A DNA stretch of 64,000 bases from assembly GCF_011440275.1 (NCBI RefSeq), contig NZ_JAAOIV010000012.1, positions 62,001 to 126,000 on the forward strand, in the 5' to 3' direction. How positions within the stretch are numbered: position 1 is the first letter of the stretch; every line of letters begins with the position of its first letter. The translations under genes were made by a program, and so were the position numbers. Below the pieces are notes generated by a model that had not been told where the DNA came from, did not search any database, and worked only from the letters and a program-made list of their open reading frames with translations. Shown here one piece after another: positions 46,236 to 54,703 of the stretch. The DNA comes from Metallococcus carri (GTDB lineage Bacteria > Actinomycetota > Actinomycetes > Actinomycetales > Dermatophilaceae).

Positions 46236-46715
46236 TTAGTAGCCGCTGCCGCCGCGTGCGTAGGAGAAGATCACGTAGCCCAGGCTCAGCACGATCGTGA
46301 TGGAGCCCACGACGATCGCGGCGATCGACAGTCCGCGCCCCTCACCGGTCTCCTTGGACTGGTTCAGCCCGACGACACCGCAGACGATGCCGCCGATGCT
46401 GAGGAAGCCGCAGCACAGACCGAGCACCGACAGCACCAGCCCGACGATCGCGACGACATTCTGCTTCTTGGCCTGGTAGGGAGTGCCATAGCCATAGGAG
46501 GGGTCATAGGGCTGCGGCTGCTGGTATGCCGGGGCCTGCTGATAACCCGGCTGGCCGTATCCCTGGCCATACTGCTGGCCGTACTGCTGGCCGTAGGGGT
46601 CCTGCGGCGGCGGCTGGTTGTAGGGGTCCTGCGGCGGCTGCTGGCCGTAGGTCTGCCCACCGACCGTCGGCACCGCCTCGGTGGGACGGTCGTGATTCGA
46701 GTTCTGGTCGGACAC
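46236..46715 (-). CDS. DUF4190 membrane protein with Gln/Tyr-rich N-terminus
   Basis: 159 residues. The first 80 are a low-complexity segment with repeats of PQDPY, YGQQ and GYGQPG; then two membrane helices (about 87-110 and 125-150) with GLCCGFLSIGGIVCGVVGL between, the DUF4190 pattern. Such proteins are probably membrane-organising, function unknown. GTG start at 46715, with GAGGT nine nucleotides before. Confidence 0.85.
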   Translation of the reverse strand: MSDQNSNHDRPTEAVPTVGGQTYGQQPPQDPYNQPPPQDPYGQQYGQQYGQGYGQPGYQQAPAYQQPQPYDPSYGYGTPYQAKKQNVVAIVGLVLSVLGLCCGFLSIGGIVCGVVGLNQSKETGEGRGLSIAAIVVGSITIVLSLGYVIFSYARGGSGY

Positions 46716-46771
46716 GGCGGATAACCTCACGGTCGGCTGGCGAACGGTCGGTTCAGAGTATGACCGACGCG

Positions 46772-47560
46772 TCAGTCGAGGGTGATGACAACCGGCGCGT
46801 GGTCGGATGCGCCCTTGCCCTTGCGCTCCTCGCGGTCGATGAACGCGTCGGCCATCCGGGCCTGGACCGAGGGCGAGCCGAGCAGGAAGTCGATGCGCAT
46901 GCCCTGCTTCTTCGGGAAGCGCAATTGCGTGTAATCCCAATAGGTGTAGGTGCCGGGGCCGGGAGCATAAGGCCGCACGAGATCGGCATACCCGGTGTCG
47001 ACGATCGCGGCGAAGGCCGCGCGCTCGGGCGGGGTGACGTGAGTCTTGCCCTCGAAGAAGGAGGGATCCCACACGTCCTCGTCGGTCGGCGCGATATTCC
47101 AGTCGCCGCCGAGGATCACCTGGGCCGAGCCGTCCGGGCCGAGCCAGCGCTCGGCGTCATCGCGCAGCACCTTCAGCCACTCCAGCTTGTAGTCATAGTG
47201 CGGATGGCCGATCTCGCGACCGTTGGGGACGTAGAGCGACCACAGCCGCACGCCGCCGCAGGTCGCCCCGATCGCGCGTGCCTCGGAGACGAGCGGGTCG
47301 CCGAAACCGGGCATCTGCTCGAAGCCGACCTGCACCTCCTCCAGTCCGACCCGCGAGACGATCGCGACGCCATTCCACTGGTTGAGACCGTGGTGGGCGA
47401 CCTGGTAACCGGCGGCCTCCAGCGGCAGCAACGGGAACTGGTCGTCACGGCATTTGGTCTCCTGCAGCAGCAGAACGTCCAGGTCGTGCCGCTCCAGCAG
47501 GGCCGCCGCGCGGTCGATGCGGGAGCGGATCGAGTTGCAGTTCCAGGTCGCGATGCGCAC
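46772..47560 (-). CDS. xthA: Exodeoxyribonuclease III
   Basis: 262 residues, endonuclease/exonuclease/phosphatase fold. RIATWNCNSIRSR, LLLQETKC (metal Glu), YVPNGREIG, GGDWNIAPTD, MRIDFLLGS and the terminal SDHAPVV (catalytic Asp-His). A class II AP endonuclease for base-excision repair. GTG start directly before RIATWN. Monocistronic, divergent from the small membrane-protein gene. Confidence 0.96.
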   Translation of the reverse strand: MRIATWNCNSIRSRIDRAAALLERHDLDVLLLQETKCRDDQFPLLPLEAAGYQVAHHGLNQWNGVAIVSRVGLEEVQVGFEQMPGFGDPLVSEARAIGATCGGVRLWSLYVPNGREIGHPHYDYKLEWLKVLRDDAERWLGPDGSAQVILGGDWNIAPTDEDVWDPSFFEGKTHVTPPERAAFAAIVDTGYADLVRPYAPGPGTYTYWDYTQLRFPKKQGMRIDFLLGSPSVQARMADAFIDREERKGKGASDHAPVVITLD

Positions 47561-47638
47561 GGGGTTCAGCGTAGGCGCAGGCGCCGACACGCACCCCGGC
47601 CGCCCGCGGTTGTCGGCGCCGCTGGGTACCGTCAGCGC

Positions 47639-47827
47639 ATGGATGGGAACGCACTGACCGCGGTGGGCCTGTTGATGGTCGGCGTCGTGTGTGAGCTCGG
47701 CTACGGCCTCACCCATCTGAGCAGTCCGTGGGGCTGGGCCTACGTCCTGCTGGCGATCGTCAGCATGGTGGCGGTCCATCTCGTGTGGCGCTCGCGCGAG
47801 CAGTCCGACCACCGACAGCAGCGGTGA
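47639..47827 (+). CDS. Small two-helix membrane protein
   Basis: 62 residues with two hydrophobic segments (about 5-25 and 30-50) and a basic/polar tail (RSREQSDHRQQR). No family recognised. The next gene starts inside its stop codon (GTGA), so it is cotranscribed with the SDR and the adenylate-forming enzyme. Confidence 0.65.
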   Translation: MDGNALTAVGLLMVGVVCELGYGLTHLSSPWGWAYVLLAIVSMVAVHLVWRSREQSDHRQQR

Positions 47828-48588
47828 CGACCGGGCCGGTCCTGATCACCGGCGCCTCGTCCGGCGTCGGTGCCGCCACCGCGCGCGCCCTCGCACCCAG
47901 TGGACGTCACCTCTGGCTGCTCGCCCGGCGCACATCCGAGCTGGAGTCCGTGGCCACCGACGTGCGAGCGGCCGGCGGCTCGGCGAGCGTGGTCACCTGC
48001 GACCTGCGTGACGACAACTCGATCGACGCGGCGCTCGCCACCGTTGCGGCCGATCCACCGGGGGTGGTCGTGGCGAATGCCGGTCTGTCCATCGCTCGGC
48101 GCGTGCTGCGCCAGCTCGACCGGCCGCACGACATGGAGCGCTCGATCCGGGTCAACTACCTCGGTCACACCCGACTGATCCTCGGCCTGCTGCCGGCGAT
48201 GCTCGACCGCGGTGACGGCCGGATCGTCGCGGTCACCACCGTCGGCGCGCGCATCGCGACCCCCGGGTGGAGCTCGTATGCCGCCTCCAAGGGGGCCTTC
48301 GACATCTGGCTGCGCTCGATCCGGCCCGAGCTGGCGCCGCACGGCATCGGTGTGTCGATCGTGGAGCTGGCGCTGGTGCGCACCGCGATGAGCGAGCCGA
48401 CCTACGGGGACAACCCGGCCGGCGCCATGTCGCCCGAGCGGGCCGCCGCCAAGGTGGTGCGCGCGATCGAGACCGGCCGGCGGCTGCAGTCGCCGGGGTG
48501 GGCGCGAGCCGGCGCGATCCTCACCGCAGTGGCGCCGAGCACCGGGCCCGCGTGGGTCGGGAGGCTGTCGCTGCGCCGCCGGCGATGA
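47824..48588 (+). CDS. Short-chain dehydrogenase/reductase
   Basis: 254 residues, Rossmann fold: ITGASSGVGAATA (cofactor loop), VVVANAGLSIA (NAG), and the catalytic Tyr-x3-Lys in SSYAASKGAF with Ser replaced by Thr in VAVTTVGAR. The Arg after strand 2 (LLARRTSEL) favours NADP(H). Operon-linked by ATGA overlap to an AMP-forming enzyme, hinting at acyl or carboxylate reduction. Confidence 0.9.
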   Translation: MTTGPVLITGASSGVGAATARALAPSGRHLWLLARRTSELESVATDVRAAGGSASVVTCDLRDDNSIDAALATVAADPPGVVVANAGLSIARRVLRQLDRPHDMERSIRVNYLGHTRLILGLLPAMLDRGDGRIVAVTTVGARIATPGWSSYAASKGAFDIWLRSIRPELAPHGIGVSIVELALVRTAMSEPTYGDNPAGAMSPERAAAKVVRAIETGRRLQSPGWARAGAILTAVAPSTGPAWVGRLSLRRRR

Positions 48589-49685
48589 CCTTCCTGCTCG
48601 ACGCCGCGGGTGGGGTCTCACGCCGGGAACTCCTCGCCCACGCCGCGCACTGTGCCGCGGAAATCCCCTCGGGCACAAAGGTTTTCGTCGCGACCTCGAG
48701 CGTGCGCGGCACCCTGACCGCGGTGCTCGCCACGATGTATGCCGGTTCGCGTCCGGTCCTCGTCGGACAGCGCGGATCACCCGTCGAACCGGGTGCGGTG
48801 GTGCTCGACGACGAGCTGCGCGCCGGGCCGTTGCAGCTGCCCCGCCTGCCGCAGGGCCCAGAGCTCACCTCGTCCGGCACGAGCGGGTCGGCGCATCGCC
48901 ACCGCCACGGCGTGCCGACCCCGCGCATGCTCGCCCAGCATCTGGCCGTTCCACGGGCCTTGCCGCGACGACCGTCCCGCCTCGGGGTCGCGGTGCCCCC
49001 GACGAGCAGCCACGGCTGGGCGGCGCTGATGGCCGCGTGGTGGCTCGGCGTCGGACTGCTGGACCTGCACCGGCTGCCACCAGCGAACGCGCGAAAACTG
49101 TTGTCGGACAGCGGGACTGACGCGATCACCGGCATACCGGATCAGTTGCCCGGCCTGCTCGTGGCGGGTGTGCGGATGGCGATCAGCGGATCCGATCGGC
49201 TCGCGCCGGAGACCTCGCGGGTGCTGTCGGAGCAGGTCGAGCTGGTCAATGTCTACGGCGCCACCGAGGCCGGGCCGATCGCGGTGGCCACCCCTGCCGA
49301 CCTGCGGCGGGTGCCGGGCTGCGTGGGCCGGCCGGCGCCTGGAGTGATCCTGCGGATCGTGGGTGGTGTGCTCGAGGTGCGGACACCGGTCGGGCGCGGA
49401 CGAACCTTCCGCACCGACCGCGCCCACCTCGAGCAGGGGCTGCTGGTGATCGACGGCAGGGCGGACGGACGACCGACCCGGCGCGGTGAGCTGCCGGACG
49501 TCGAGCGCACCGAGGCCGTCGTGCGCGCCCTCGCCGGGGTCACCGCGGTGCACTCTCAGTGGGCGGACGGCCGCTGGACGTTGCACGTGCAGGCGACCGC
49601 GGTCGGCATACCGGACCTGCGCAGGTGGCTGATCGCGCGCGCCGGGATTCGCGACACACCGGACGAGATCGAGATCGCTCCGTAA
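48585..49685 (+). CDS. Miniature ANL-superfamily (AMP-binding) enzyme
   Basis: 366 residues, against 500 or more for typical acyl-CoA synthetases. The phosphate loop LTSSGTSGS (about 95-103), the VNVYGATEAGPIA motif (about 225-237), an altered hinge region with GELPDVERTE and a small C-terminal subdomain are present. The N-terminal subdomain is cut to about 90 residues. It probably activates a carboxylate as adenylate, or recognises one. The overlap with the SDR gene suggests a joint pathway. Two ATA codons lie within GGCATAC motifs. Confidence 0.75.
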   Translation: MTFLLDAAGGVSRRELLAHAAHCAAEIPSGTKVFVATSSVRGTLTAVLATMYAGSRPVLVGQRGSPVEPGAVVLDDELRAGPLQLPRLPQGPELTSSGTSGSAHRHRHGVPTPRMLAQHLAVPRALPRRPSRLGVAVPPTSSHGWAALMAAWWLGVGLLDLHRLPPANARKLLSDSGTDAITGIPDQLPGLLVAGVRMAISGSDRLAPETSRVLSEQVELVNVYGATEAGPIAVATPADLRRVPGCVGRPAPGVILRIVGGVLEVRTPVGRGRTFRTDRAHLEQGLLVIDGRADGRPTRRGELPDVERTEAVVRALAGVTAVHSQWADGRWTLHVQATAVGIPDLRRWLIARAGIRDTPDEIEIAP

Positions 49686-49695
49686 ACTCAGCGCC

Positions 49696-50472
49696 ATGCC
49701 CACAGCACTCGTCACCGGCGCGAGCGCCGGGATCGGCCGATCGTTCAGCACCCGCCTCGCCCGCGACGGCTACGACCTGGTGGTCGTCGCCCGCAATGAG
49801 CAGCGGCTCACCGAGTTGCAGCGCGAACTGCAGGACGCGCACGGCGTGCAGGTGGAGGTGCTGCCTGCCGACCTCGGCGACCGGCAACAGCTGCAGCGCG
49901 TGGCCGATCGCGTCGCCGACCCCGAACGGCCCATCGACCTGCTCGTCAACAACGCCGGCTTCGGGCTGCGAAAGTCGTTCGTGGGCAACACGATCGAGGA
50001 GGAGGAAAACCACCTGGACGTGCTCGTGCGGGCCGTCCTGGTGCTCAGCCACGCCGCGGTCCGGGCGATGCGCGCGCGGGGCAGCGGCACGATCATCAAC
50101 GTGTCCTCGGTCGCGAGCTTCCTCGCCTCGGGCACCTACTCGGCGGCGAAGTCCTGGGTGACCGTCTTCAGCGAGTCGCTGGCGTCGGAGACCGCCGGCA
50201 CCGGTGTGCGCGTGATGGCGCTATGCCCCGGCTTCGTGCGCACCGAGTTCCACGGCCGGGCCGGCATCGACGCCGACAAGGCCGCACCGGGCTTCATGTG
50301 GCTGGACGCCGACCGGCTGGTCGACGACTGCCTCGCCGATGTCGAGCGCGGCACCGTGGTCTCAGTGCCCGGCAAGCAATACCAGGTGATCCACACCCTG
50401 CTGCGCCACGCACCCCGCGCGATCGTGCGCAATCCGCGGATCGTCAGCCGGCACCGCCCCAACAAGTCCTGA
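49696..50472 (+). CDS. Short-chain dehydrogenase/reductase
   Basis: 258 residues. VTGASAGIGRSFS, LLVNNAGFGL, Ser in NVSSVASF and Tyr-x3-Lys in TYSAAKSW, so a complete classical SDR triad. VVARNEQRL suggests NADP(H). The C-terminal region (YQVIHTLLRHAPRAIVRNPR) resembles SDRs associated with lipid metabolism. Ten bases after the AMP-binding gene, so in the same transcription unit. Confidence 0.9.
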   Translation: MPTALVTGASAGIGRSFSTRLARDGYDLVVVARNEQRLTELQRELQDAHGVQVEVLPADLGDRQQLQRVADRVADPERPIDLLVNNAGFGLRKSFVGNTIEEEENHLDVLVRAVLVLSHAAVRAMRARGSGTIINVSSVASFLASGTYSAAKSWVTVFSESLASETAGTGVRVMALCPGFVRTEFHGRAGIDADKAAPGFMWLDADRLVDDCLADVERGTVVSVPGKQYQVIHTLLRHAPRAIVRNPRIVSRHRPNKS

Positions 50473-50489
50473 ACCCTAGGCTGAGCGCC

Positions 50490-51053
50490 GTGACCGACAT
50501 CGCTGCCGACCGCTCCGCCCTGCTCGCCGCCATCAAGGACGACGCGATCGTCCACGGGCGGGTCACGCTGTCCTCGGGCAAGGAGGCCGACTATTACGTC
50601 GACCTGCGGCGAATCACGTTGTCCGGCAAGGCTGCTCCGCTCGTCGGTCGAGTCATGCTCGACCTCACCAAGGATCTGACGTATGACGCCGTCGGCGGGC
50701 TGACGATGGGCGCCGACCCCGTCGCGACCGCCATGCTGCACGCCTCCGCGGCGGCCGGCACCCCGCTCGACGCCTTCGTGGTCCGCAAGGCCGGGAAGGC
50801 CCACGGCCTGCAGCAGCGCGTCGAAGGTCCATCGATCAAGGGTCGTCGGGTGCTCGTCGTCGAAGACACCTCTACCACCGGCGGCTCGGCGCTCGAGGCG
50901 GTGCAGGCCTGCCGCGAGGCGGGCGCCGAGGTCGTCGCGGTCGCGGTGATCGCCGACCGCGACACCGGCGCCGCGGCCCGGGTGGCGGCCGAGGGTGTGA
51001 CCTATCTCTCGGCATACGGTCTGGACGACCTCGGGCTGCCCCGTCAGGCCTGA
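50490..51053 (+). CDS. pyrE: Orotate phosphoribosyltransferase
   Basis: 187 residues. HGRVTLSSGKEADYYVDLR (orotate loop), GGLTMGADPVATA, the flexible loop with VVRKAGKAHG, and the PRPP-binding VLVVEDTSTTGGS. Converts orotate and PRPP to OMP in pyrimidine synthesis. GTG start at 50490. Last gene before the hairpin at 51087. Confidence 0.95.
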   Translation: MTDIAADRSALLAAIKDDAIVHGRVTLSSGKEADYYVDLRRITLSGKAAPLVGRVMLDLTKDLTYDAVGGLTMGADPVATAMLHASAAAGTPLDAFVVRKAGKAHGLQQRVEGPSIKGRRVLVVEDTSTTGGSALEAVQACREAGAEVVAVAVIADRDTGAAARVAAEGVTYLSAYGLDDLGLPRQA

Positions 51054-51086
51054 AATCCCAGGTCAGCGGTCTGTTGACGGCCGAAC

Positions 51087-51113
51087 CTCACCGCCGGGCG
51101 GCCGGGCGGTGAG
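51087..51113. terminator. GC-rich hairpin after pyrE
   Basis: CTCACCGCC pairs with GGCGGTGAG across nine bases; no T-run follows. It separates pyrE from the nitrate operon. The ~110 bp to narK contains no clear GlnR box. Confidence 0.5.
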
Positions 51114-51224
51114 CGGAGTGTGACGGCCGGTTAACGCCGGTGCGACGGCGCGCGTAACACGTGCTTCCTAACGTCCCGGGTCACGGGACGCCATTCGGGC
51201 GGACCACGACCGCCTGGAGGCATC

Positions 51225-52610
51225 ATGGCGCTCACCCCCTCCGATCTGCGCTCGGCCGAGTCCGGGACAGCCGAGCTTCGCCGCCGGCCCGGCCGCTGGA
51301 TCGACGGCTGGGACCCGGAGAACCCGGTGCAATGGGATCTCGCCGGACGTTCGATCGCCCGACGCAATCTGTGGCTGTCGGTCTTCGCGGAGTTCCTCGG
51401 CTTCGGCGTCTTCGCCCTCTGGGGGATCGTGGTGCCCCAGCTGGCCGCCTACGGTTACACCGGGAGCGCGGCGATCACCGACACCCAGCAGTTCTGGCTG
51501 CTGTCGATCCCCACCCTGCTCGGGGCGACCCTGCGGATCCCCTACAGCTTCGCGGTGCCCCGCTTCGGTGGCCGCAACTGGACGATCGCCTCGGCACTGC
51601 TGTTGCTGATCCCGGTCGTCGGGCTCGCGCTGGCCATCTCCGCTCGCGCGCCCTTCCCGGTGCTGTTCATCGTTGCCGCGTTCGCCGGACTGGGCGGCGG
51701 CAACTTCGCCTCCTCGATGACCAATATCTCCTTCTTCTATCCCGCCGCGCAGAAGGGAAAGGCGTTGGGGCTCAACGCCGCCGGTGGCAACGTGGGCACC
51801 GCCGCAGTGCAATTCGCGGTGCCCTTCGTGGTGGTCTTCGGTGCCGCGACCGTGGCCGACCCGAACCTCCCGCTCGCCGGCTGGGTCTTCGTGCCGCTCT
51901 GCCTGATCGCCGCCTTCCTGGCCTGGCGGTTCATGGACAACCTGAGCGCTGCGCACGGCGATCCCGGCGCGATGGCTCGCGCGGTGCGCCGACCGCACAC
52001 CTGGCTGTTGTCCTTCCTCTACATCGGCACCTTCGGCTCGTTCATCGGCTTCGCCGGTGCCTTCCCGAAGGTCCTGCACGACGCCTTTCCCAGCCACGGT
52101 CTCAAGCTGGCCTTCCTCGGTGCCCTCGTCGGATCGCTGTCGCGCCCCCTGGGTGGCATCGTTGCCGACCGGGTCGGTGGCTGGGTGGTGACGGTCGTGT
52201 CCTTCATCGCCATGGCGGCCGGTGCTGCCGGAGCGGTGTATGCCTTGTCCACCAAGGACTTCGGCATCTTCATGGTGTCCTTCCTGTGGCTGTTCGTCTT
52301 CACCGGTGTCGGCAACGGGTCGGTCTACCGGATGATCCCGGCGGTCTTCGACGCCACCTCCGAGCGGGCCACCGCACGCCGGCTGGCGGCGGGAGCGATC
52401 GGCATCGTCGGCGCCATCGGTGCCTTCGGCGGATTCCTTGTCCCGCAAGCGTTCTCGCTCGCCAAGGCGCAGACTCGCGGCGCCGCTCACCCGACCGGCA
52501 CGATCGTCCCGGCCCTGCAGGGCATCCTCGTGCTGTATGTCGTGATGGCGATCGTCACCTGGGCGGTCTACGGGCGACGCGGGTCCTCGCTGCGGGAGCA
52601 CCGGGTCTGA
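51225..52610 (+). CDS. narK: Nitrate/nitrite MFS transporter (NarK family)
   Basis: 461 residues, 12 helices. Nitrate-porter signatures are visible: GLGGGNFASSMTNISFFYP (about 146-164) and the second Gly-rich motif in the region GNGSVYRMIPAVF. Imports nitrate or exchanges nitrate for nitrite. ATG after GGAGGCATC. First gene of a tight cluster; its stop shares a base with the next start (TGATG). Confidence 0.95.
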   Translation: MALTPSDLRSAESGTAELRRRPGRWIDGWDPENPVQWDLAGRSIARRNLWLSVFAEFLGFGVFALWGIVVPQLAAYGYTGSAAITDTQQFWLLSIPTLLGATLRIPYSFAVPRFGGRNWTIASALLLLIPVVGLALAISARAPFPVLFIVAAFAGLGGGNFASSMTNISFFYPAAQKGKALGLNAAGGNVGTAAVQFAVPFVVVFGAATVADPNLPLAGWVFVPLCLIAAFLAWRFMDNLSAAHGDPGAMARAVRRPHTWLLSFLYIGTFGSFIGFAGAFPKVLHDAFPSHGLKLAFLGALVGSLSRPLGGIVADRVGGWVVTVVSFIAMAAGAAGAVYALSTKDFGIFMVSFLWLFVFTGVGNGSVYRMIPAVFDATSERATARRLAAGAIGIVGAIGAFGGFLVPQAFSLAKAQTRGAAHPTGTIVPALQGILVLYVVMAIVTWAVYGRRGSSLREHRV

Positions 52611-54703
52611 TGGTCGACACCCACTGCCCCTACTGCGCCCTGCAGTGCGCGATGACGCTCAGCGTCGGAGCGGACGGGGTGGCGGTGCAGCCCCGCGATT
52701 TCCCGACCAATCGCGGGGGCCTGTGTCAGAAGGGCTGGACCAGCGCCCAACTGCTCTCGGCGCCGGATCGGATCACCACCCCGCTCATGCGCGACGCCTC
52801 GGGTGAGCTGCGGCCGGTGACCTGGGAGGCGGCATACGACCGGATCGTCAGCTCCGTGCGGGCCGCTCAGGGGGCGGTCGGAGCGGACGGCGTGGCGGTC
52901 TTCGGCGGTGGTGGTCTCACCAACGAGAAGGCCTACACCCTCGGCAAGTTTGCTCGAATCGCGTTGCGCACCAGGCTGATCGACTACAACGGACGGTTCT
53001 GTATGTCGTCCGCGGCGGCCGCGGGCAACCGCGCCTTCGGGGTGGACCGCGGCCTGCCCTTCCCGCTGGAGGACCTCGGCGGAGCCGACGCGGTGCTGCT
53101 GGTCGGCAGCAATCTCGCCGACACCATGCCGCCGTCGGTGGTGCACCTGGACGGCGTGCGCCGACGCGGTGGGCTGATCGTGGTCGACCCACGTCGGTCG
53201 GCCACGGCCGCGCTCACCGAGAACGGCTCCGGCGTGCACCTGCAGCCGATCCCCGGCACCGATCTGGTGCTCTTGCTCGGCCTGGTGCACCTCGTGCTCC
53301 AGGGCGGGGCCGCCGACGAGGCCTATCTCGCCGAGCGGGTCAGCGGTTGGGACGCCGTCGCGACGGAGGCGGCACTGTGGTGGCCGGAGCGGGTGAGCCG
53401 CGAGACCGGCATACCGGTCAGCGCACTCCGGCAGGCCGCGGACCTGCTGGTCTCCGCGGCACCGCACCGGGGCGGTCGGGGTGCGTACGTCCTCACCGGA
53501 CGCGGCGCCGAGCAGCACGCGCACGGCACCGCGACCGTCACCGCGGCGATCGACCTGGCCCTCGCCCTCGGCCTGCCGGGGCGACCGGGGAGCGGTTATG
53601 GCTGCCTCACCGGCCAGGGCAACGGGCAGGGCGGCCGCGAGCACGGGCAGAAGGCCGATCAACTTCCCGGTTACCGGTCGATCACCGATCCCGTTGCGCG
53701 ACAACAGGTTGCCGCCGTGTGGGGTGTCGACGAAGCCGACCTGCCCGGCGCCGGACTGCCCGCGGTCGAGCTGCTGGACCGCCTCGGTCGGCCCGGCGGC
53801 CCACGCGTGCTCTTCGTGCATGGCGCCAACCCCGCGGTGAGCGGGCCGGACGCGGCCCGGGTGCGTGACCGGCTCGCCGCGCTCGACCTGCTGGTCGTCT
53901 GCGATTTCGTGCCGTCGGAGACCGCCCGACTCGCCGACGTGGTGCTGCCGGTGCCCCAGTGGGCCGAGGAGGAGGGCACGATGACCTCGCTCGAGGGCCG
54001 CCTGCTGCGCCGCCGCCGTGCGGTTGAGCCGCCCGCCGAGGTGCGGGACGAGCTGCGGATCTGGGCCGAACTCGCGCAGCGCCTGGACACGCCGGTGCGC
54101 TTCGCCACCGACCCGCGCGAGGTGTTCGAGGAGTTGTGCCGCGCCAGCGAGGGCGGCCTCGCCGACTATTCCGCCGCGAACTATGACCTGCTCGAGAGCG
54201 TCACGCCACTGCACTGGCCGGTCACCAGCGCAGACGGCACCCCGCGGCTCTTCCTGGACCGCTTCGCGACGCCGGACGGCCGGGCGAGGGCGAGCGTTCC
54301 CGACCTGGTGACGGCCACCGAACGCCTCGGACCGGACAGCCCGCTGCACCTGCTCACCGGGCGGGTCTTGCAGCACTACCAGTCCGGTGCGCAGACCTCC
54401 CGCGTGCCCGATCTGGTGCGGGCCGCGCCCCGCTCGGCCGTCCAGGTCCACCCGGTGACCGCCCAGCGACTCGGACTGGACGAGGGGTCGCTGGCCCGCA
54501 TCACCAGTGAGCGTGGCGACGCTGTCGCGCGCGTCGTGCTGAGCGACCACTTGCGACCCGAATGCGTCTTCGTGCCCTTCCACTTCGACGGCGAGGTGCT
54601 GATCAACGACCTCACCGACCCGGCAACCGACCCGGTGAGCGGGATGCCGCAATTCAAGGCGTGCGCCGTGCAGGTCGCACCGGCAGGGGAGGTCCCCGCA
54701 TGA
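52610..54703 (+). CDS. Assimilatory nitrate reductase, molybdopterin catalytic subunit
   Basis: 697 residues. N-terminal [4Fe-4S] site HCPYCALQC with a fourth Cys in GLCQKGW, the bis-MGD domains with YNGRFCMSS, LLVGSNLADTMPP and VDPRRSATA, a Gly-rich loop TGQGNGQGGREHGQK, and a C-terminal barrel (LHLLTGRVLQHYQSG). Reduces nitrate to nitrite in the cytoplasm, fed by the flavoprotein encoded next. Overlaps its neighbours by 1 and 4 nt. Also called NasC/NasA in other genomes. Confidence 0.94.
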   Translation: MVDTHCPYCALQCAMTLSVGADGVAVQPRDFPTNRGGLCQKGWTSAQLLSAPDRITTPLMRDASGELRPVTWEAAYDRIVSSVRAAQGAVGADGVAVFGGGGLTNEKAYTLGKFARIALRTRLIDYNGRFCMSSAAAAGNRAFGVDRGLPFPLEDLGGADAVLLVGSNLADTMPPSVVHLDGVRRRGGLIVVDPRRSATAALTENGSGVHLQPIPGTDLVLLLGLVHLVLQGGAADEAYLAERVSGWDAVATEAALWWPERVSRETGIPVSALRQAADLLVSAAPHRGGRGAYVLTGRGAEQHAHGTATVTAAIDLALALGLPGRPGSGYGCLTGQGNGQGGREHGQKADQLPGYRSITDPVARQQVAAVWGVDEADLPGAGLPAVELLDRLGRPGGPRVLFVHGANPAVSGPDAARVRDRLAALDLLVVCDFVPSETARLADVVLPVPQWAEEEGTMTSLEGRLLRRRRAVEPPAEVRDELRIWAELAQRLDTPVRFATDPREVFEELCRASEGGLADYSAANYDLLESVTPLHWPVTSADGTPRLFLDRFATPDGRARASVPDLVTATERLGPDSPLHLLTGRVLQHYQSGAQTSRVPDLVRAAPRSAVQVHPVTAQRLGLDEGSLARITSERGDAVARVVLSDHLRPECVFVPFHFDGEVLINDLTDPATDPVSGMPQFKACAVQVAPAGEVPA

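Noticed and set aside
51114-51224. GlnR-type operator before narK
   Set aside because: TTAAC and GTAAC words are present, but not with the GTNAC-N6-GAAAC spacing expected.
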